A stretch of 64,000 nucleotides of DNA, taken from assembly GCF_030538655.1 (NCBI RefSeq), contig NZ_JAUNTO010000014.1, forward strand, positions 1 to 64,000. Reading direction: 5' to 3'. Shown here piece after piece: positions 39,006-49,671 of this stretch. The notes beneath the pieces are model-generated. The model had not been told where the DNA came from, did not search any database, and saw nothing but the letters and a program-made list of their open reading frames with translations. The position numbers and the translations under genes were made by a program. Numbering within the stretch: position 1 is the first letter of the stretch; every line of letters starts with the position of its first letter. This stretch comes from Paracoccus sp. (in: a-proteobacteria). Its GTDB lineage: Bacteria > Pseudomonadota > Alphaproteobacteria > Rhodobacterales > Rhodobacteraceae.

Positions 39006-39724
39006 CCGCGCTGGATGATCTGTGCCAGACCCCGTTTCATCAGGCCGACGCGCCCGCCCGCGCGCGCATTCTGTCGCGTCTGGCGGATACCGAATTGTCG
39101 GTGGCCCTGACGGTCGAGCCTGCGGGCGACACCGTCGATCTGCGCATCTTCGATCTGCCGGGCGCGCGCGTTGCCTTGGCCGCGGACGAAGAATCACGGC
39201 TGGCCGGGTTTCTGGGTGGCCCGGTGGCCTATGCCGCATTGCCGGGGCGGGTGCTGGCCGCGATGCTGCGGGCCGAGGGGGTTGGGCTGCTGATCAATCC
39301 CGGCGCGCCGTCGGAAATGCTGCTGGATGCGCAAACGCTGGGCTGGCTGGAAACGGCGCTGGCCAGTGCGCCCGTGGCGGATGAATCGCGACTGGCGGCA
39401 GGTCCGCCGCGTCCCGATACGGTAGCCGCACTGGCTGGCCCGCTGGCCGAGCGGTTGGCCGATCTGCGCGGGTTGATCGCTGGTGCGGCGCTGGCCGGGG
39501 CAGGCGATGGCCATGTGTTGCTCATCGCGGGGGCCGAGCCTGCGCGCCAACCCGCTATCGCCAAGGCGCTGTCGGAAACGCTGGCCTTTCTGCCGTCGCA
39601 ACCGGGCGGCGTGGATATTGGCTTTGTCGATGCGACCCCGTCCGGGGCGCTGGTCTTTGATCTGACGCCGCCGGAACCCGCGCCCAAACCGCCGCGCCCG
39701 AAAGGGCCGCCGATTCTGCGCTGA
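39002..39724 (+). CDS. SseB family protein
   Basis: The 240-aa protein resembles the SseB N-terminal domain family: an N-terminal region with ADTELSVALTVEPAGD-type strand pattern, LPGRVLAAMLRAEGVGLLINPG and a C-terminal portion rich in Ala and Pro (PPEPAPKPPRPKGPP). The family is poorly characterised outside type III secretion. The start at 39002 overlaps the glycosylase stop and is preceded by AAGGAGG. Confidence 0.75.
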   Translation: MTALDDLCQTPFHQADAPARARILSRLADTELSVALTVEPAGDTVDLRIFDLPGARVALAADEESRLAGFLGGPVAYAALPGRVLAAMLRAEGVGLLINPGAPSEMLLDAQTLGWLETALASAPVADESRLAAGPPRPDTVAALAGPLAERLADLRGLIAGAALAGAGDGHVLLIAGAEPARQPAIAKALSETLAFLPSQPGGVDIGFVDATPSGALVFDLTPPEPAPKPPRPKGPPILR

Positions 39725-39759
39725 CTTGCGGTGCGGGGTGCAACCTGCGAAAAGGCCGG

Positions 39760-40452
39760 ATGCAACTGCGTTTCAAGGCATTGTCCGTTCACCTGCTGAC
39801 CGCCACAGGAGCGGTCCTTTCGATGTTGGCCATGCTGGCAGCGGTTCAGGAAAACTGGTCGCTGATGTTCTGGTGGCTGGTCGTGGCGCTGGTTGTGGAT
39901 GGCGTGGACGGCCCCTTGGCCCGGAAATACGAGGTCAAGCAGAACTGGCCGACCTATGACGGCGTGCTGATGGACCTGATTATCGACTATCTGACCTATG
40001 TGTTCATCCCGGCCTATGCGCTGTTCAAATCCGGGCTGCTGGATGGTTGGACGGGTTGGGTCGCGATCATTGTGATCGTTTACGGCAGTGTCATATATTT
40101 CGCCGATACGCGCATGAAAACACGGGATAACTCCTTTGCGGGGTTTCCTGCGTGCTGGAATATGGTGGTGCTGGTGCTGTTCGCGCTGCATCCGCATTGG
40201 ATCATCAGCCTGCTGCTGGTGGTGGTGCTGGGCGTCACGATGTTCACCAATGTCAAATTCGTTCACCCCGTGCGCACGGAACGCTGGCGCGCGATCACGC
40301 TGCCGATGGCGATTGGCTGGGTCGTATTCGCGATCTGGGCGGTGATCGTTGATTTCCACGCCGCAAGCTGGGCGCATTGGGGACTGATGATAACCTCGCT
40401 CTGGCTGGTGCTGGCGGGCGCGGTGCAGCAATTTCTGCCGGAAAGGGCTTGA
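39760..40452 (+). CDS. pcs: Phosphatidylcholine synthase
   Basis: Pcs condenses choline and CDP-diacylglycerol to phosphatidylcholine in the inner membrane. The CDP-alcohol phosphotransferase signature is visible as DGVDGPLARKY followed by DGVLMDLIIDYLTYVFIP, in a 230-aa protein with about eight membrane segments. The length and the unusual GPLAR form fit Pcs rather than phosphatidylglycerophosphate or phosphatidylserine synthase. AAAAGG lies upstream of the ATG. Confidence 0.92.
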   Translation: MQLRFKALSVHLLTATGAVLSMLAMLAAVQENWSLMFWWLVVALVVDGVDGPLARKYEVKQNWPTYDGVLMDLIIDYLTYVFIPAYALFKSGLLDGWTGWVAIIVIVYGSVIYFADTRMKTRDNSFAGFPACWNMVVLVLFALHPHWIISLLLVVVLGVTMFTNVKFVHPVRTERWRAITLPMAIGWVVFAIWAVIVDFHAASWAHWGLMITSLWLVLAGAVQQFLPERA

Positions 40453-40500
40453 TCGACGCTGCGCTGCGGCTAAGGTTCCCCGCAGCAACAAGGGGGAGCC

Positions 40501-41973
40501 ATGCTGGATCTGTTAAAGTCGTCGGCGCTTGTGCTGGTGCTGAGCGTGGGGGGCGCGCTGGCTGCGCAGGATACAATCACGCTTGGCATGGTGCTTGAGC
40601 CGCCAAACCTTGACCCGACCAGCGGTGCCGCCGCCGCTGTGGACGAGGTGGTTTACGCCAACCTGTTCGAGGGTCTGACCCGTGTCGGCCCGGATGGCGC
40701 GATTCTGCCCGCCCTGGCGACCCGTTGGGATGTTCAGGAAGATGGCCGGGTCTATGTGTTTCATCTGGCCGAGGGGGTGAAATTCCATGACGGTGCCGAT
40801 TTTGACGCCAGCGACGTGGTGTTCACGCTGGATCGCGCCCGCGCCGCTGATTCGACCAATGCGCAAAAAGTGCTGTTCGAAGGCATCGAGAGCGTCGAGG
40901 CGGTGGACCCGCTGACCGTGCGCGTCACCTTGTCGCAGCCGGACGGGAACTTTCCGTTCAAGATGTCATGGGGCGATGCGGTGATGGTAGACCCGGCCTC
41001 GGTCGATCAGATCGCGACTAATCCCGTGGGCACCGGGCCGTTCAGATTGGCGGAATGGCGTCAGGGGGATCGGGTGGTTCTGACCGCTTTTGACGGCTAC
41101 TGGGGCGAGAAACCGGCACTGCGCGAGGCGACCTTTCGCTTTATCAGCGACCCGACGGCGGCCTATGCGGCGCTGATGGCAGGGGATGTGGACGCCTTCC
41201 CCAACTATCCCGCGCCGGAAACTCTGCCGCAGATCGAGGCTGATCCGCGTTTTCAGGTGATCGTCGGCACCACCGAGGGTGAGACGATTCTGGCGATGAA
41301 CAACGCCCGTGCGCCGCTGGGCAATGTGCAGGTGCGCAAGGCTATAGCCCATGCCATCAACCGTCAGGAACTGATTGATGGGGCCATGTTTGGCCGTGGC
41401 ACCCCCATCGGCAGCCATTTTGCGCCGCACCATCCAGATTACGTCGATCTGACCGACCGTTCCGCCTATGATCCCGATCAGTCGCGCGCGCTGCTGGCCG
41501 AGGCGGGCGTCGAGAACCTGCGCCTGCGTCTGGCCCTGCCGCCCCCGACCTATGCCCGCCGCGGTGGCGAGATCTTGGCGGCGCAGCTGCGTGCGGTCGG
41601 GATCGAGACCGAGATCACCAATATGGAATGGGCGCAATGGCTGGAAACGGTGTTCAAAGGCGGCGACTTTGACCTGACCATCGTCGCCCATACCGAGCCG
41701 ATGGACATAGATGTTTATGCCCGCGAGGATTACTATTTCCGCTATGCTAGGCCCGAGTTCGTGGCGCTGATGCATCAGTTGTCGCAGACCGTGGATGCCG
41801 ATCAGCGCAGCGCCCTGTTGCGGCAGGCGCAGGAAATGATCGCGGATGATTATGTCAACGCGTTCCTGTTCCAGCTTGGCAAGACCGCTGTTGCCGATGC
41901 CCGGATCGAAGGGCTGTGGGCGAACAGCCCGAACCAGTCGAACGACCTGACGGCGGTGCGCTGGACTGAGTGA
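40501..41973 (+). CDS. ABC transporter periplasmic peptide/solute-binding protein (family 5)
   Basis: The 490-aa protein is a DppA/OppA-type binding protein. A signal peptide (residues 1-22, cleavage after LAA) precedes PPNLDPTSGAAAAVDEVVYANLFEGL, the family motif FHLAEGVKFHDGADFDASDVVFTLDRA near residue 85, and NPVGTGPFRLAEW near residue 175. AAGGGGGAG precedes the ATG. No permease or ATPase genes follow; a terminator at 42006 closes the unit, so it must use a transporter encoded elsewhere or act as a stand-alone receptor. Confidence 0.92.
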   Translation: MLDLLKSSALVLVLSVGGALAAQDTITLGMVLEPPNLDPTSGAAAAVDEVVYANLFEGLTRVGPDGAILPALATRWDVQEDGRVYVFHLAEGVKFHDGADFDASDVVFTLDRARAADSTNAQKVLFEGIESVEAVDPLTVRVTLSQPDGNFPFKMSWGDAVMVDPASVDQIATNPVGTGPFRLAEWRQGDRVVLTAFDGYWGEKPALREATFRFISDPTAAYAALMAGDVDAFPNYPAPETLPQIEADPRFQVIVGTTEGETILAMNNARAPLGNVQVRKAIAHAINRQELIDGAMFGRGTPIGSHFAPHHPDYVDLTDRSAYDPDQSRALLAEAGVENLRLRLALPPPTYARRGGEILAAQLRAVGIETEITNMEWAQWLETVFKGGDFDLTIVAHTEPMDIDVYAREDYYFRYARPEFVALMHQLSQTVDADQRSALLRQAQEMIADDYVNAFLFQLGKTAVADARIEGLWANSPNQSNDLTAVRWTE

Positions 41974-42005
41974 GCGGCGATTTTGCCGGATATGACGCTG
42001 TGTGG

Positions 42006-42031
42006 AAAGCCCGGTTCGCGCCGGGCTTTTT
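42006..42031 (+). terminator. Terminator after the binding-protein gene
   Basis: AAAGCCCGG (42006-42014) pairs with CCGGGCTTT (42021-42029) around TTCGCG, followed by TT. Canonical intrinsic terminator. Confidence 0.9.
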
Positions 42032-42078
42032 GCGGTGCGGGCGGCGTTGTGGGGGCGGCTTATGTTTTGCCCAAAGGC

Positions 42079-42100
42079 GCGTATTGGGACAAACAGAAAG
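42079..42100. repeat. Dispersed TTGGGGCAAACA motif, copy b
   Basis: Reads GTATTGGGACAAACAG plus AAAG, 48 bp downstream of the ubiH stop codon (minus strand). Matches copies at 5912 and 48947. Confidence 0.6.
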
Positions 42101-42148
42101 CCATGCCGTCGTGCATTCGGGGCTGCGCGGGTTTCAGCAGAGGGCGTG

Positions 42149-43342
42149 TCAGCGCACGCCCAGACCGGCCCGCATCATCATCCGCCGCACCGGGGCGATG
42201 CCATATAGCCCGCCCAAAGCCGCCGCCCGCAGGTCGCGCAGCGGGCGCAGGTTGACCATGCTGGCGCGGTTCAGCGCGTCGATGCCGACCAGCCGGGCCA
42301 GTGCCTCGGGTCGGCGGCTGCGGTGATAGCGGGTCAGGCTGTCGTGGCTGCCGGGGTCGTTACGTGACAGCTCGATCAGGGCTGACAGATCGGCCAGGCT
42401 CATGTTCAGGCCCTGTGCGCCGATGGGCGGCACGACATGCGCAGCTTCGGCGATCAGGGCGGTGCGTGGGGCGCTGAAGCGGTCGGCGATCTGGCTGATG
42501 ATCGGCCATTCGGTCAGCCGCGTGGCCTGACGCAAATGGCCCAGCACACCGGCCGAACGGGCGTTCAGTTCGGCCTCGAAATCGGCTGTTGGCAGGGCGC
42601 GCAGGCGGGCGGTTTCGGTGCCACGCTCCATCCAGACCACGGCGGAACAGGGCTTGTCGTCGCGGTCGGGTAGGGGCACCAGCGTAAAGGGGCCGCCCCA
42701 GCGGTGGATTTCGGTCGAAACGTTGTTGTGCGGAATGTCGTGGGTGACGGCAAAGGCCAGTGCCTTTTGGCCATAGCGGATTGTGCGCACGCCGATCCCC
42801 ATGGCCTGACGCACGGGTGAGTTACGACCATCGGCGGCAACGACCAGACGCGCGCGGACGCGGCTGCCGTCGGTCAGGGTGGCAAAGGCCGCTTCGTCGC
42901 GAACGGTCAGCGCGGCGGTGCCGGTGCCGGGCAGAAAACGGGTGTTTTGCAACTGATCCAACCGTGCGACGATTTCCCGCCGGATCAGCCAGTTGGGCAG
43001 GTTCCAGCCGAACGGCGCGTCACCCAGTTCGGCGGCGTTGAAATCGCGGGTCAGGCGGGGATCGGGATGCGTGCCGCCCGCATCGACGATCCGCATCACT
43101 TGCAGCGGCATGGCGTGGGGGGCAAGGCGTGGCCACAGCCCGATACGGTTCAGCAGATCGACCGAGGGCGTCAGAAAGGCGGTGGTGCGCAGGTCCGATC
43201 CTTGGGTATCTTCGTCGGTGATCGGCGGGGCGGGATCGACGCAAAGCACCGAAAAGCCTTCGGCCCCAAAGGCGGCCGCGGCGATCAGCCCTGCGGGGCC
43301 GCCGCCGGAAACCAGAATGTCAACGTGGTGATCTGCCTGCAT
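42149..43342 (-). CDS. ubiH: Ubiquinone biosynthesis FAD-dependent hydroxylase (UbiH/UbiF family)
   Basis: The 397-aa flavoprotein hydroxylates the ubiquinone ring precursor. The dinucleotide motif VSGGGPAGLIAAAAFGAEG is at the N-terminus and PPIGAQGLNMSLADL is the family FAD-ribityl motif near residue 320. The usual GDAAH is AEAAH here, so the conserved Gly-Asp pair is replaced by Ala-Glu. Which ring position it acts on cannot be told from sequence. It ends a minus-strand operon with a small membrane protein gene and a HAD phosphatase gene. Confidence 0.88.
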   Translation of the reverse strand: MQADHHVDILVSGGGPAGLIAAAAFGAEGFSVLCVDPAPPITDEDTQGSDLRTTAFLTPSVDLLNRIGLWPRLAPHAMPLQVMRIVDAGGTHPDPRLTRDFNAAELGDAPFGWNLPNWLIRREIVARLDQLQNTRFLPGTGTAALTVRDEAAFATLTDGSRVRARLVVAADGRNSPVRQAMGIGVRTIRYGQKALAFAVTHDIPHNNVSTEIHRWGGPFTLVPLPDRDDKPCSAVVWMERGTETARLRALPTADFEAELNARSAGVLGHLRQATRLTEWPIISQIADRFSAPRTALIAEAAHVVPPIGAQGLNMSLADLSALIELSRNDPGSHDSLTRYHRSRRPEALARLVGIDALNRASMVNLRPLRDLRAAALGGLYGIAPVRRMMMRAGLGVR

Positions 43343-43395
43343 CGCGCACCTTGTTCGTGAGACCTGCCCATGGCTGGGCAGCCCCGGTGGTCCGC

Positions 43396-43614
43396 CTATT
43401 TCCCGGCGGTAAAGGCCAGCATGATGACAAAGAACAGCACCGTGCCAGCCAGGCCGATAAAGCCCAGCATCTGTGGGCCGACGACAATCACCAGAAATGC
43501 CAGCACCACCACGATGCCCGCGATACAGGCAAAGATGGCTGCGGCAAGGCGGTTTTCGGCGCGGTTCTGTGCGGCCAGCTCTTCGGGGGTCATGGTGGTT
43601 TCGTGATCGCTCAT
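43396..43614 (-). CDS. Unknown small membrane protein
   Basis: The 72-aa protein has a polar N-terminus (MTPEELAAQNRAENRLAA) and two hydrophobic helices (about residues 26-47 and 50-68). I do not recognise a family. It overlaps the upstream nucleotidase gene by 4 bp and precedes ubiH by 53 bp. Confidence 0.75.
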   Translation of the reverse strand: MSDHETTMTPEELAAQNRAENRLAAAIFACIAGIVVVLAFLVIVVGPQMLGFIGLAGTVLFFVIMLAFTAGK

Positions 43615-44333
43615 TCCTTGGTCCTTTCGTCTGTATGGCGGGGGCCGCCCGGTTCCTGTTCCGGCATCGTCGCGGCGATCGCCAGCAAAAAGGCGGTCAG
43701 GTCGTGTGTCTGATGCTGCACATGTTTGCCGTGGATCGTGTCTTGGGTCAACTCGTCCGGGCCGTGGCGACCGTTGCCGACCAGCACGGTTGCCATGCCC
43801 AATTCATGCGGAATCATCAGATTTCGGGGGTCGTCTTCGAAAAAGGCGGCGCGAGTCGGGTCGATACCGTGCGTTTCCAGAACTGCGGCATAAGCGCGCG
43901 GGTCGGGTTTTGGGTGAAAGCCGGTTTCGACGACGCCGTAGATCGCCTCGAACACCGGCAGGTCGCGATGGGCCAGCACGCGGCCGGCATAGGCGGCATC
44001 GGCGTTGGTATGCACGATTTTGCGCCCTGGCAGCGCGGCGATGGCGGCGGCAAGGCCGGGATCGGGCGACAGGCCGGAAAAGTCGATGTCATGCACCTCG
44101 TCCAGATAGGCGTGCGGGTCGATGCCATGTTCGGCCATCAGCCCGGCCAGCGTGGTGCCGTGGTGGCGCCAGTAATCCTGACGCAACTGGCTGGCCTGAT
44201 CTTCGGGAAGATTCAGCAGTCGCATGACATAGGCCGTCATGCGCTGTTCGATCTGGCTGAACAGGCGGACCTTTGGGTGATACAGGGTGTTGTCCAGATC
44301 AAAGATCCAGCACTCGACGCGGGCGAAATCCAT
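43611..44333 (-). CDS. HAD-family pyrimidine 5'-nucleotidase
   Basis: The 240-aa HAD hydrolase has motif I FDLDNTLYHP, motif II-like KIVHTNAD, and motif III/IV GFHPKPDPRAY and FFEDDPRNL. The DNTLY form and spacing match the SDT1-type pyrimidine 5'-nucleotidases, which dephosphorylate UMP/CMP or related nucleotides. It is the first gene of a three-gene minus-strand unit and is divergent from a GntR regulator gene. Confidence 0.87.
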   Translation of the reverse strand: MDFARVECWIFDLDNTLYHPKVRLFSQIEQRMTAYVMRLLNLPEDQASQLRQDYWRHHGTTLAGLMAEHGIDPHAYLDEVHDIDFSGLSPDPGLAAAIAALPGRKIVHTNADAAYAGRVLAHRDLPVFEAIYGVVETGFHPKPDPRAYAAVLETHGIDPTRAAFFEDDPRNLMIPHELGMATVLVGNGRHGPDELTQDTIHGKHVQHQTHDLTAFLLAIAATMPEQEPGGPRHTDERTKE

Positions 44334-44397
44334 GTCTTGTCATTAGGCGCGCGGGCGGCGGGTTGCAATCACGGCGGTTCAGACAGAAGGTGCCGGG

Positions 44398-45024
44398 ATG
44401 AAAGATGCTTACACCCTGATCCTTTCCGCGATTGATGCGGGGTATTACCGGCCCGGCGACCGGCTGGTCGAATCGGAACTGGCCGAGCGGTTCGGCGTGT
44501 CCCGCACCCCGGTGCGCGAGGCGCTGCAACGGCTGGAAACGCAGGCGATGCTGGTGCGCGACGGGCGTAGCCTGATCGTGGCGACGCTGGATCACAACCA
44601 ATTGGCCGAGCTTTATACCGTCCGCGCCGAATTAGAGGCGCTGGCCGCGCGTCTGGCCGCCCGCCACGCCACCCCGGAAGAAGTCCGGGTGCTGGCGCAG
44701 ATGGTGGCCGAAGATCACGCCGCGGTCGATAACCCCGAGGCGCTGGCGCGGGCCAACCGGCGGTTTCACCGGCAGATTCATCTGGCCTCGCATAACCGTT
44801 ATCTGGTGCAGCAGCTTGATCTGGTGCATCGCTCGATGGCGCTGATGGCGCGCACCTCGCTGGCCGCAGAGGGGCGCGGGAATGCGGCGCTGGACGAACA
44901 TCAGGCCGTGATTGATGCGATTGCGGCGGGGGATGCGGCGGGGGCCGATGCGGCGATCCGAGCGCATATCTCGAACGCATGGGAAACGCGGCTGCGGCTG
45001 GAGGCGACGGAATATCATGTCTGA
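44398..45024 (+). CDS. GntR-family regulator, FCD (FadR/VanR) type
   Basis: The 208-aa protein has an N-terminal winged helix (residues about 3-65, with RPGDRLVESELAERFGVSRTPVREALQRLE) and a helical FCD effector domain (about 70-200) that in this family binds organic acids through a metal site; AEDHAAV, FHRQIH and LDEHQAVIDAI supply the expected Asp/His positions. Target and effector are unknown. Its end overlaps the following gene by 8 bp. Confidence 0.92.
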   Translation: MKDAYTLILSAIDAGYYRPGDRLVESELAERFGVSRTPVREALQRLETQAMLVRDGRSLIVATLDHNQLAELYTVRAELEALAARLAARHATPEEVRVLAQMVAEDHAAVDNPEALARANRRFHRQIHLASHNRYLVQQLDLVHRSMALMARTSLAAEGRGNAALDEHQAVIDAIAAGDAAGADAAIRAHISNAWETRLRLEATEYHV

Positions 45025-45313
45025 TCCGCTTGATCTGTCGCGCGCCGATCCCAAGGGGCTGATCCGCGAAAGTTTTCGTATCGAGGGGATCACCGCCGCC
45101 GAATGCCGGTCGATCTTTGTCGATTGGGCGCTGTCGCTGCCCGATGGTGTCGATGCTGCGGCGGCGATGCGGCTGGTCATCGACAGCTATGCCCCCAAGG
45201 CGCTGCCTGCCGGTGTGGCGCATCCGATGGTCGCGGTGCTGACCGAAGGCGTGGCAGTAAAGGCGGCCCCCCCGCAACGGCGGGGCGGGCGTGCCGGTCG
45301 ACTGGGCCGGTGA
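45017..45313 (+). CDS. Unknown conserved-looking protein
   Basis: This 98-aa soluble protein starts MSDPLDLSRADPKGLIRESF and ends with a basic tail (RRGGRAGRLGR). I do not recognise a named family. It overlaps the GntR gene by 8 bp and the glycosylase gene by 4 bp (GTGA), so it is clearly translated within this operon. Confidence 0.75.
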   Translation: MSDPLDLSRADPKGLIRESFRIEGITAAECRSIFVDWALSLPDGVDAAAAMRLVIDSYAPKALPAGVAHPMVAVLTEGVAVKAAPPQRRGGRAGRLGR

Positions 45314-45933
45314 GGATCATCGCCGCGCAGGCGGATCTGGATGAAGGCTGTGATTATCTGGCAGCGGTTTGCCCGGTCTGGGCGCGGGTTTTGCCGCAGC
45401 TTGGGCCTTTGCCCTTGCGCCGCAGGGCCGACGGGTTCGGGGCGATCTGCGATGCGGTGATTGGCCAGCAGATTTCGGTAGCCGCCGCGGCGGCTATTAC
45501 CTCGCGGATGCAGGCGGCGGGGCTGTTGGATCAGGCGGCGGTTGCGGCGGCGTCCGAGGATGATCTGCGCGCGGCAGGGCTGTCGCGGCCCAAGGTGCGT
45601 TACCTGAAAGGCATTGCAGCGGCGGACGTCGATTGGCCGGGGCTGCGCGATCTGCCTGACGATCAGGCGATGGCGGCGCTGGTGGCCTTGCCCGGCGTGG
45701 GCCACTGGACCGCCGAGATTTACCTGAAATTCGCGCTTGGCCGGGCGGATGTGCTGGCCTCGGGCGATCTGGCCCTGCAAGAGTCGGCACGGCTGATGTA
45801 TGATCTGCCCGCGCGGCCTTCCGCCAGGGCGCTGATGGCGCTGGCCGAGCCATGGCGGCCATGGCGTGCGGTTGCGGCGCGGGGGCTGTGGGCCTATTAC
45901 CGAATGACAAAGGGCCGCGAGGGTGTGAAATGA
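45310..45933 (+). CDS. DNA-3-methyladenine glycosylase II-like (HhH-GPD)
   Basis: The 207-aa protein belongs to the HhH-GPD superfamily: AICDAVIGQQISVAAAAAI, the hairpin LVALPGVGHWTAEIYLKF, and the catalytic Asp in LASGDLALQ. It lacks the N-terminal domain of E. coli AlkA, as in short AlkA-type enzymes that remove alkylated purines. Translation starts with GTG at 45310 overlapping the upstream stop; the end overlaps the esterase gene by 4 bp. Confidence 0.9.
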   Translation: MRIIAAQADLDEGCDYLAAVCPVWARVLPQLGPLPLRRRADGFGAICDAVIGQQISVAAAAAITSRMQAAGLLDQAAVAAASEDDLRAAGLSRPKVRYLKGIAAADVDWPGLRDLPDDQAMAALVALPGVGHWTAEIYLKFALGRADVLASGDLALQESARLMYDLPARPSARALMALAEPWRPWRAVAARGLWAYYRMTKGREGVK

Positions 45934-46583
45934 GCCGTGAACTGAAATTTGCCCGCAAAGGACCGGCGGATGCCGATGCTGTGGTGGTGTTCCTGCATGG
46001 CTATGGTGCGGATGGCGCTGATTTGCTGGGGCTGGCCGATCCGCTGTCGCCGCATCTGCCGGGCGTAGCCTTTTACGCCCCCGACGCCCCGGAACCCTGC
46101 GCCAACAATCCGATGGGCTATCAATGGTTTCCGATCCCCTGGCTGGACGGATCGTCCGAGGATCAGGCGCGCGCGTCGATGGAGCAATCCATTGTCGATC
46201 TGAACAACTTTCTGGATAAGGTGCTGACGGACGAGGGGCTGACGGCAGATCGCATGGCGATCATCGGCTTTTCGCAGGGCACAATGATGGCGTTGTATGT
46301 GCTGCCACGCCGCGATCAGGCGGTGGCGGGGATCGTCGGCTTTTCCGGGCGGTTGCTGGCGCCGGAACGGCTGAACGAGGTGCGGGTGAAACCGCCGGTG
46401 CTGCTGGTCCATGGCGATGCCGATCCGATGGTGCCTTTTGCCGATATGGGGTTGGCGGGCGAGGCGCTGAGCGGGGCCGGATTTACCGTTTACGGCCATG
46501 TGATGAAGGGCACCGGCCATGGCATCGCGCCCGACGGATTGTCGGTGGCGCTGTCGTTTTTAAAGGATGTGCTGGGCAAATAG
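45930..46583 (+). CDS. Phospholipase/carboxylesterase family hydrolase
   Basis: The 217-aa alpha/beta hydrolase resembles the YpfH/acyl-protein-thioesterase-like carboxylesterases: FLHGYGADGADLLGLA at the oxyanion loop, nucleophile GFSQGTMMAL near residue 114, and the catalytic Asp and His in VHGDADPMVPF and GTGHGIAPDGL. No signal peptide is present, so it is cytoplasmic. It ends a four-gene operon that begins with the GntR regulator. Confidence 0.9.
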   Translation: MSRELKFARKGPADADAVVVFLHGYGADGADLLGLADPLSPHLPGVAFYAPDAPEPCANNPMGYQWFPIPWLDGSSEDQARASMEQSIVDLNNFLDKVLTDEGLTADRMAIIGFSQGTMMALYVLPRRDQAVAGIVGFSGRLLAPERLNEVRVKPPVLLVHGDADPMVPFADMGLAGEALSGAGFTVYGHVMKGTGHGIAPDGLSVALSFLKDVLGK

Positions 46584-46645
46584 GGGGCCAGCCCCCTCGC
46601 GCCGTTCCGGCGCTCACCCCCGGGATATTTGCGGACAGAAGATGC
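46583..46645. repeat. Dispersed GGATATTT intergenic element, copy 2
   Basis: Stem GGGGGC/GCCCCC (46583-46588, 46591-46596), stem GCGCC/GGCGC, C-run, then GGGATATTTGCGGACAGAAG. It begins at the carboxylesterase stop codon and precedes uvrB. Confidence 0.75.
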
Positions 46646-46704
46646 TGACGGGTTTTGTCAGGGGTGGGCGTTGACTTTTTGTGGCGCGCACACACCTTTG
46701 CGCT

Positions 46705-48891
<2,187 letters not shown>

Positions 48892-48946
48892 TGCGGTATC
48901 TGCCGCTGATCCTGTGGCGATGCACGCCTCAAGATGCCTCGGGCCG

Positions 48947-48968
48947 GGGTGTTGGGGCAAACAAAAAG
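48947..48968. repeat. Dispersed TTGGGGCAAACA motif, copy c
   Basis: Contains GTTGGGGCAAACAAAAAG, immediately behind the stop codon region of the minus-strand I78 gene. On that strand the T-run following GCCG/CGGC gives it a terminator-like look. Confidence 0.6.
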
Positions 48969-48973
48969 CCGTG

Positions 48974-49252
48974 TCAGCGGCATTCGGCGCGCTGAATCCA
49001 GCCCTTGTCATCAACGAACACCACCAGACGACCCGACCGATAATCGGCGGGCGGGGTTATACCCGGCGGGACGATGACCATGCGCTGGCCGGTGCCCGCA
49101 AAGACCTCGCCCACGTTCATGCCGGTAATGGCCGGGGGCGCGCCGGTGTCGCAGGTGTTGGCTGACAAGGTGATGCGCGGCGGCCCCGACGACGGGGCGG
49201 CGCAGGCACCAGCGATCATGACAAGGGGGAGGGCGCGCAACAGCGGGGGCAT
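48974..49252 (-). CDS. I78 family peptidase inhibitor lipoprotein (first of two)
   Basis: The 92-aa protein has a lipoprotein signal (VMIAGAC, Cys near residue 17) and the I78 inhibitor pattern: DYRSGRLVVFVDDKGWIQRAECR at the end (written in two parts, DYRSGRLVVF and VDDKGWIQRAEC), with PG and R residues before it. I78 proteins inhibit serine proteases; role here is envelope protection by inference. A second I78 gene lies 61 bp upstream. Confidence 0.75.
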   Translation of the reverse strand: MPPLLRALPLVMIAGACAAPSSGPPRITLSANTCDTGAPPAITGMNVGEVFAGTGQRMVIVPPGITPPADYRSGRLVVFVDDKGWIQRAECR

Positions 49253-49313
49253 TCGGGCTCCTTTGTTTTGGGATCAGGGCGGGCGATTGCTGCCCGCCCC
49301 GCTTTTGTGGTTA

Positions 49314-49613
49314 TCAGCCGCATTTCACAACGGTCAGGACGCCGCGGCGATCATATTCAAAATTCAGCCGCGTGGGAACGTGATCCATCGTCACCGGATC
49401 ACCGCTGCGATAGTGGCGGAACTCGGTCCCGGCGGGCAGGCTGATTTCGGGCGAGCGTTGGCCCACGAAGGCCTGATAGGCGGCGGCATTGCAGGTATCG
49501 CCCGCAGGCACGACCGGGACAGGAACCGGCACGGTTTCGACCGGCTGGACCACGGTGCAGGCGGCCAGCAGGGCCGGGGCGGCGATGAGGGACAGCAGTT
49601 TGGTGGATTTCAT
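49314..49613 (-). CDS. I78 family peptidase inhibitor lipoprotein (second)
   Basis: The 99-aa protein has a lipobox (LLAAC, Cys near residue 19), a Val/Pro-rich linker and a typical I78 domain with CNAAAYQAFVGQ and ending DHVPTRLNFEYDRRGVLTVV. The ATG at 49613 has GGGAGGAA upstream. Together with the neighbouring I78 gene it looks like a diverged tandem duplication; sodC lies just upstream. Confidence 0.85.
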   Translation of the reverse strand: MKSTKLLSLIAAPALLAACTVVQPVETVPVPVPVVPAGDTCNAAAYQAFVGQRSPEISLPAGTEFRHYRSGDPVTMDHVPTRLNFEYDRRGVLTVVKCG

Positions 49614-49671
49614 GTTTTCCTCCCGTGACAAGATGTCTGGTGGCGGGTTAACGCGCCAGCAGCGATAGAGT

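Noticed and set aside
46584..46704. An SOS (LexA) box before uvrB.
   Set aside because: No GTTC-N7-GTTC pair of the alphaproteobacterial type is present in the region.
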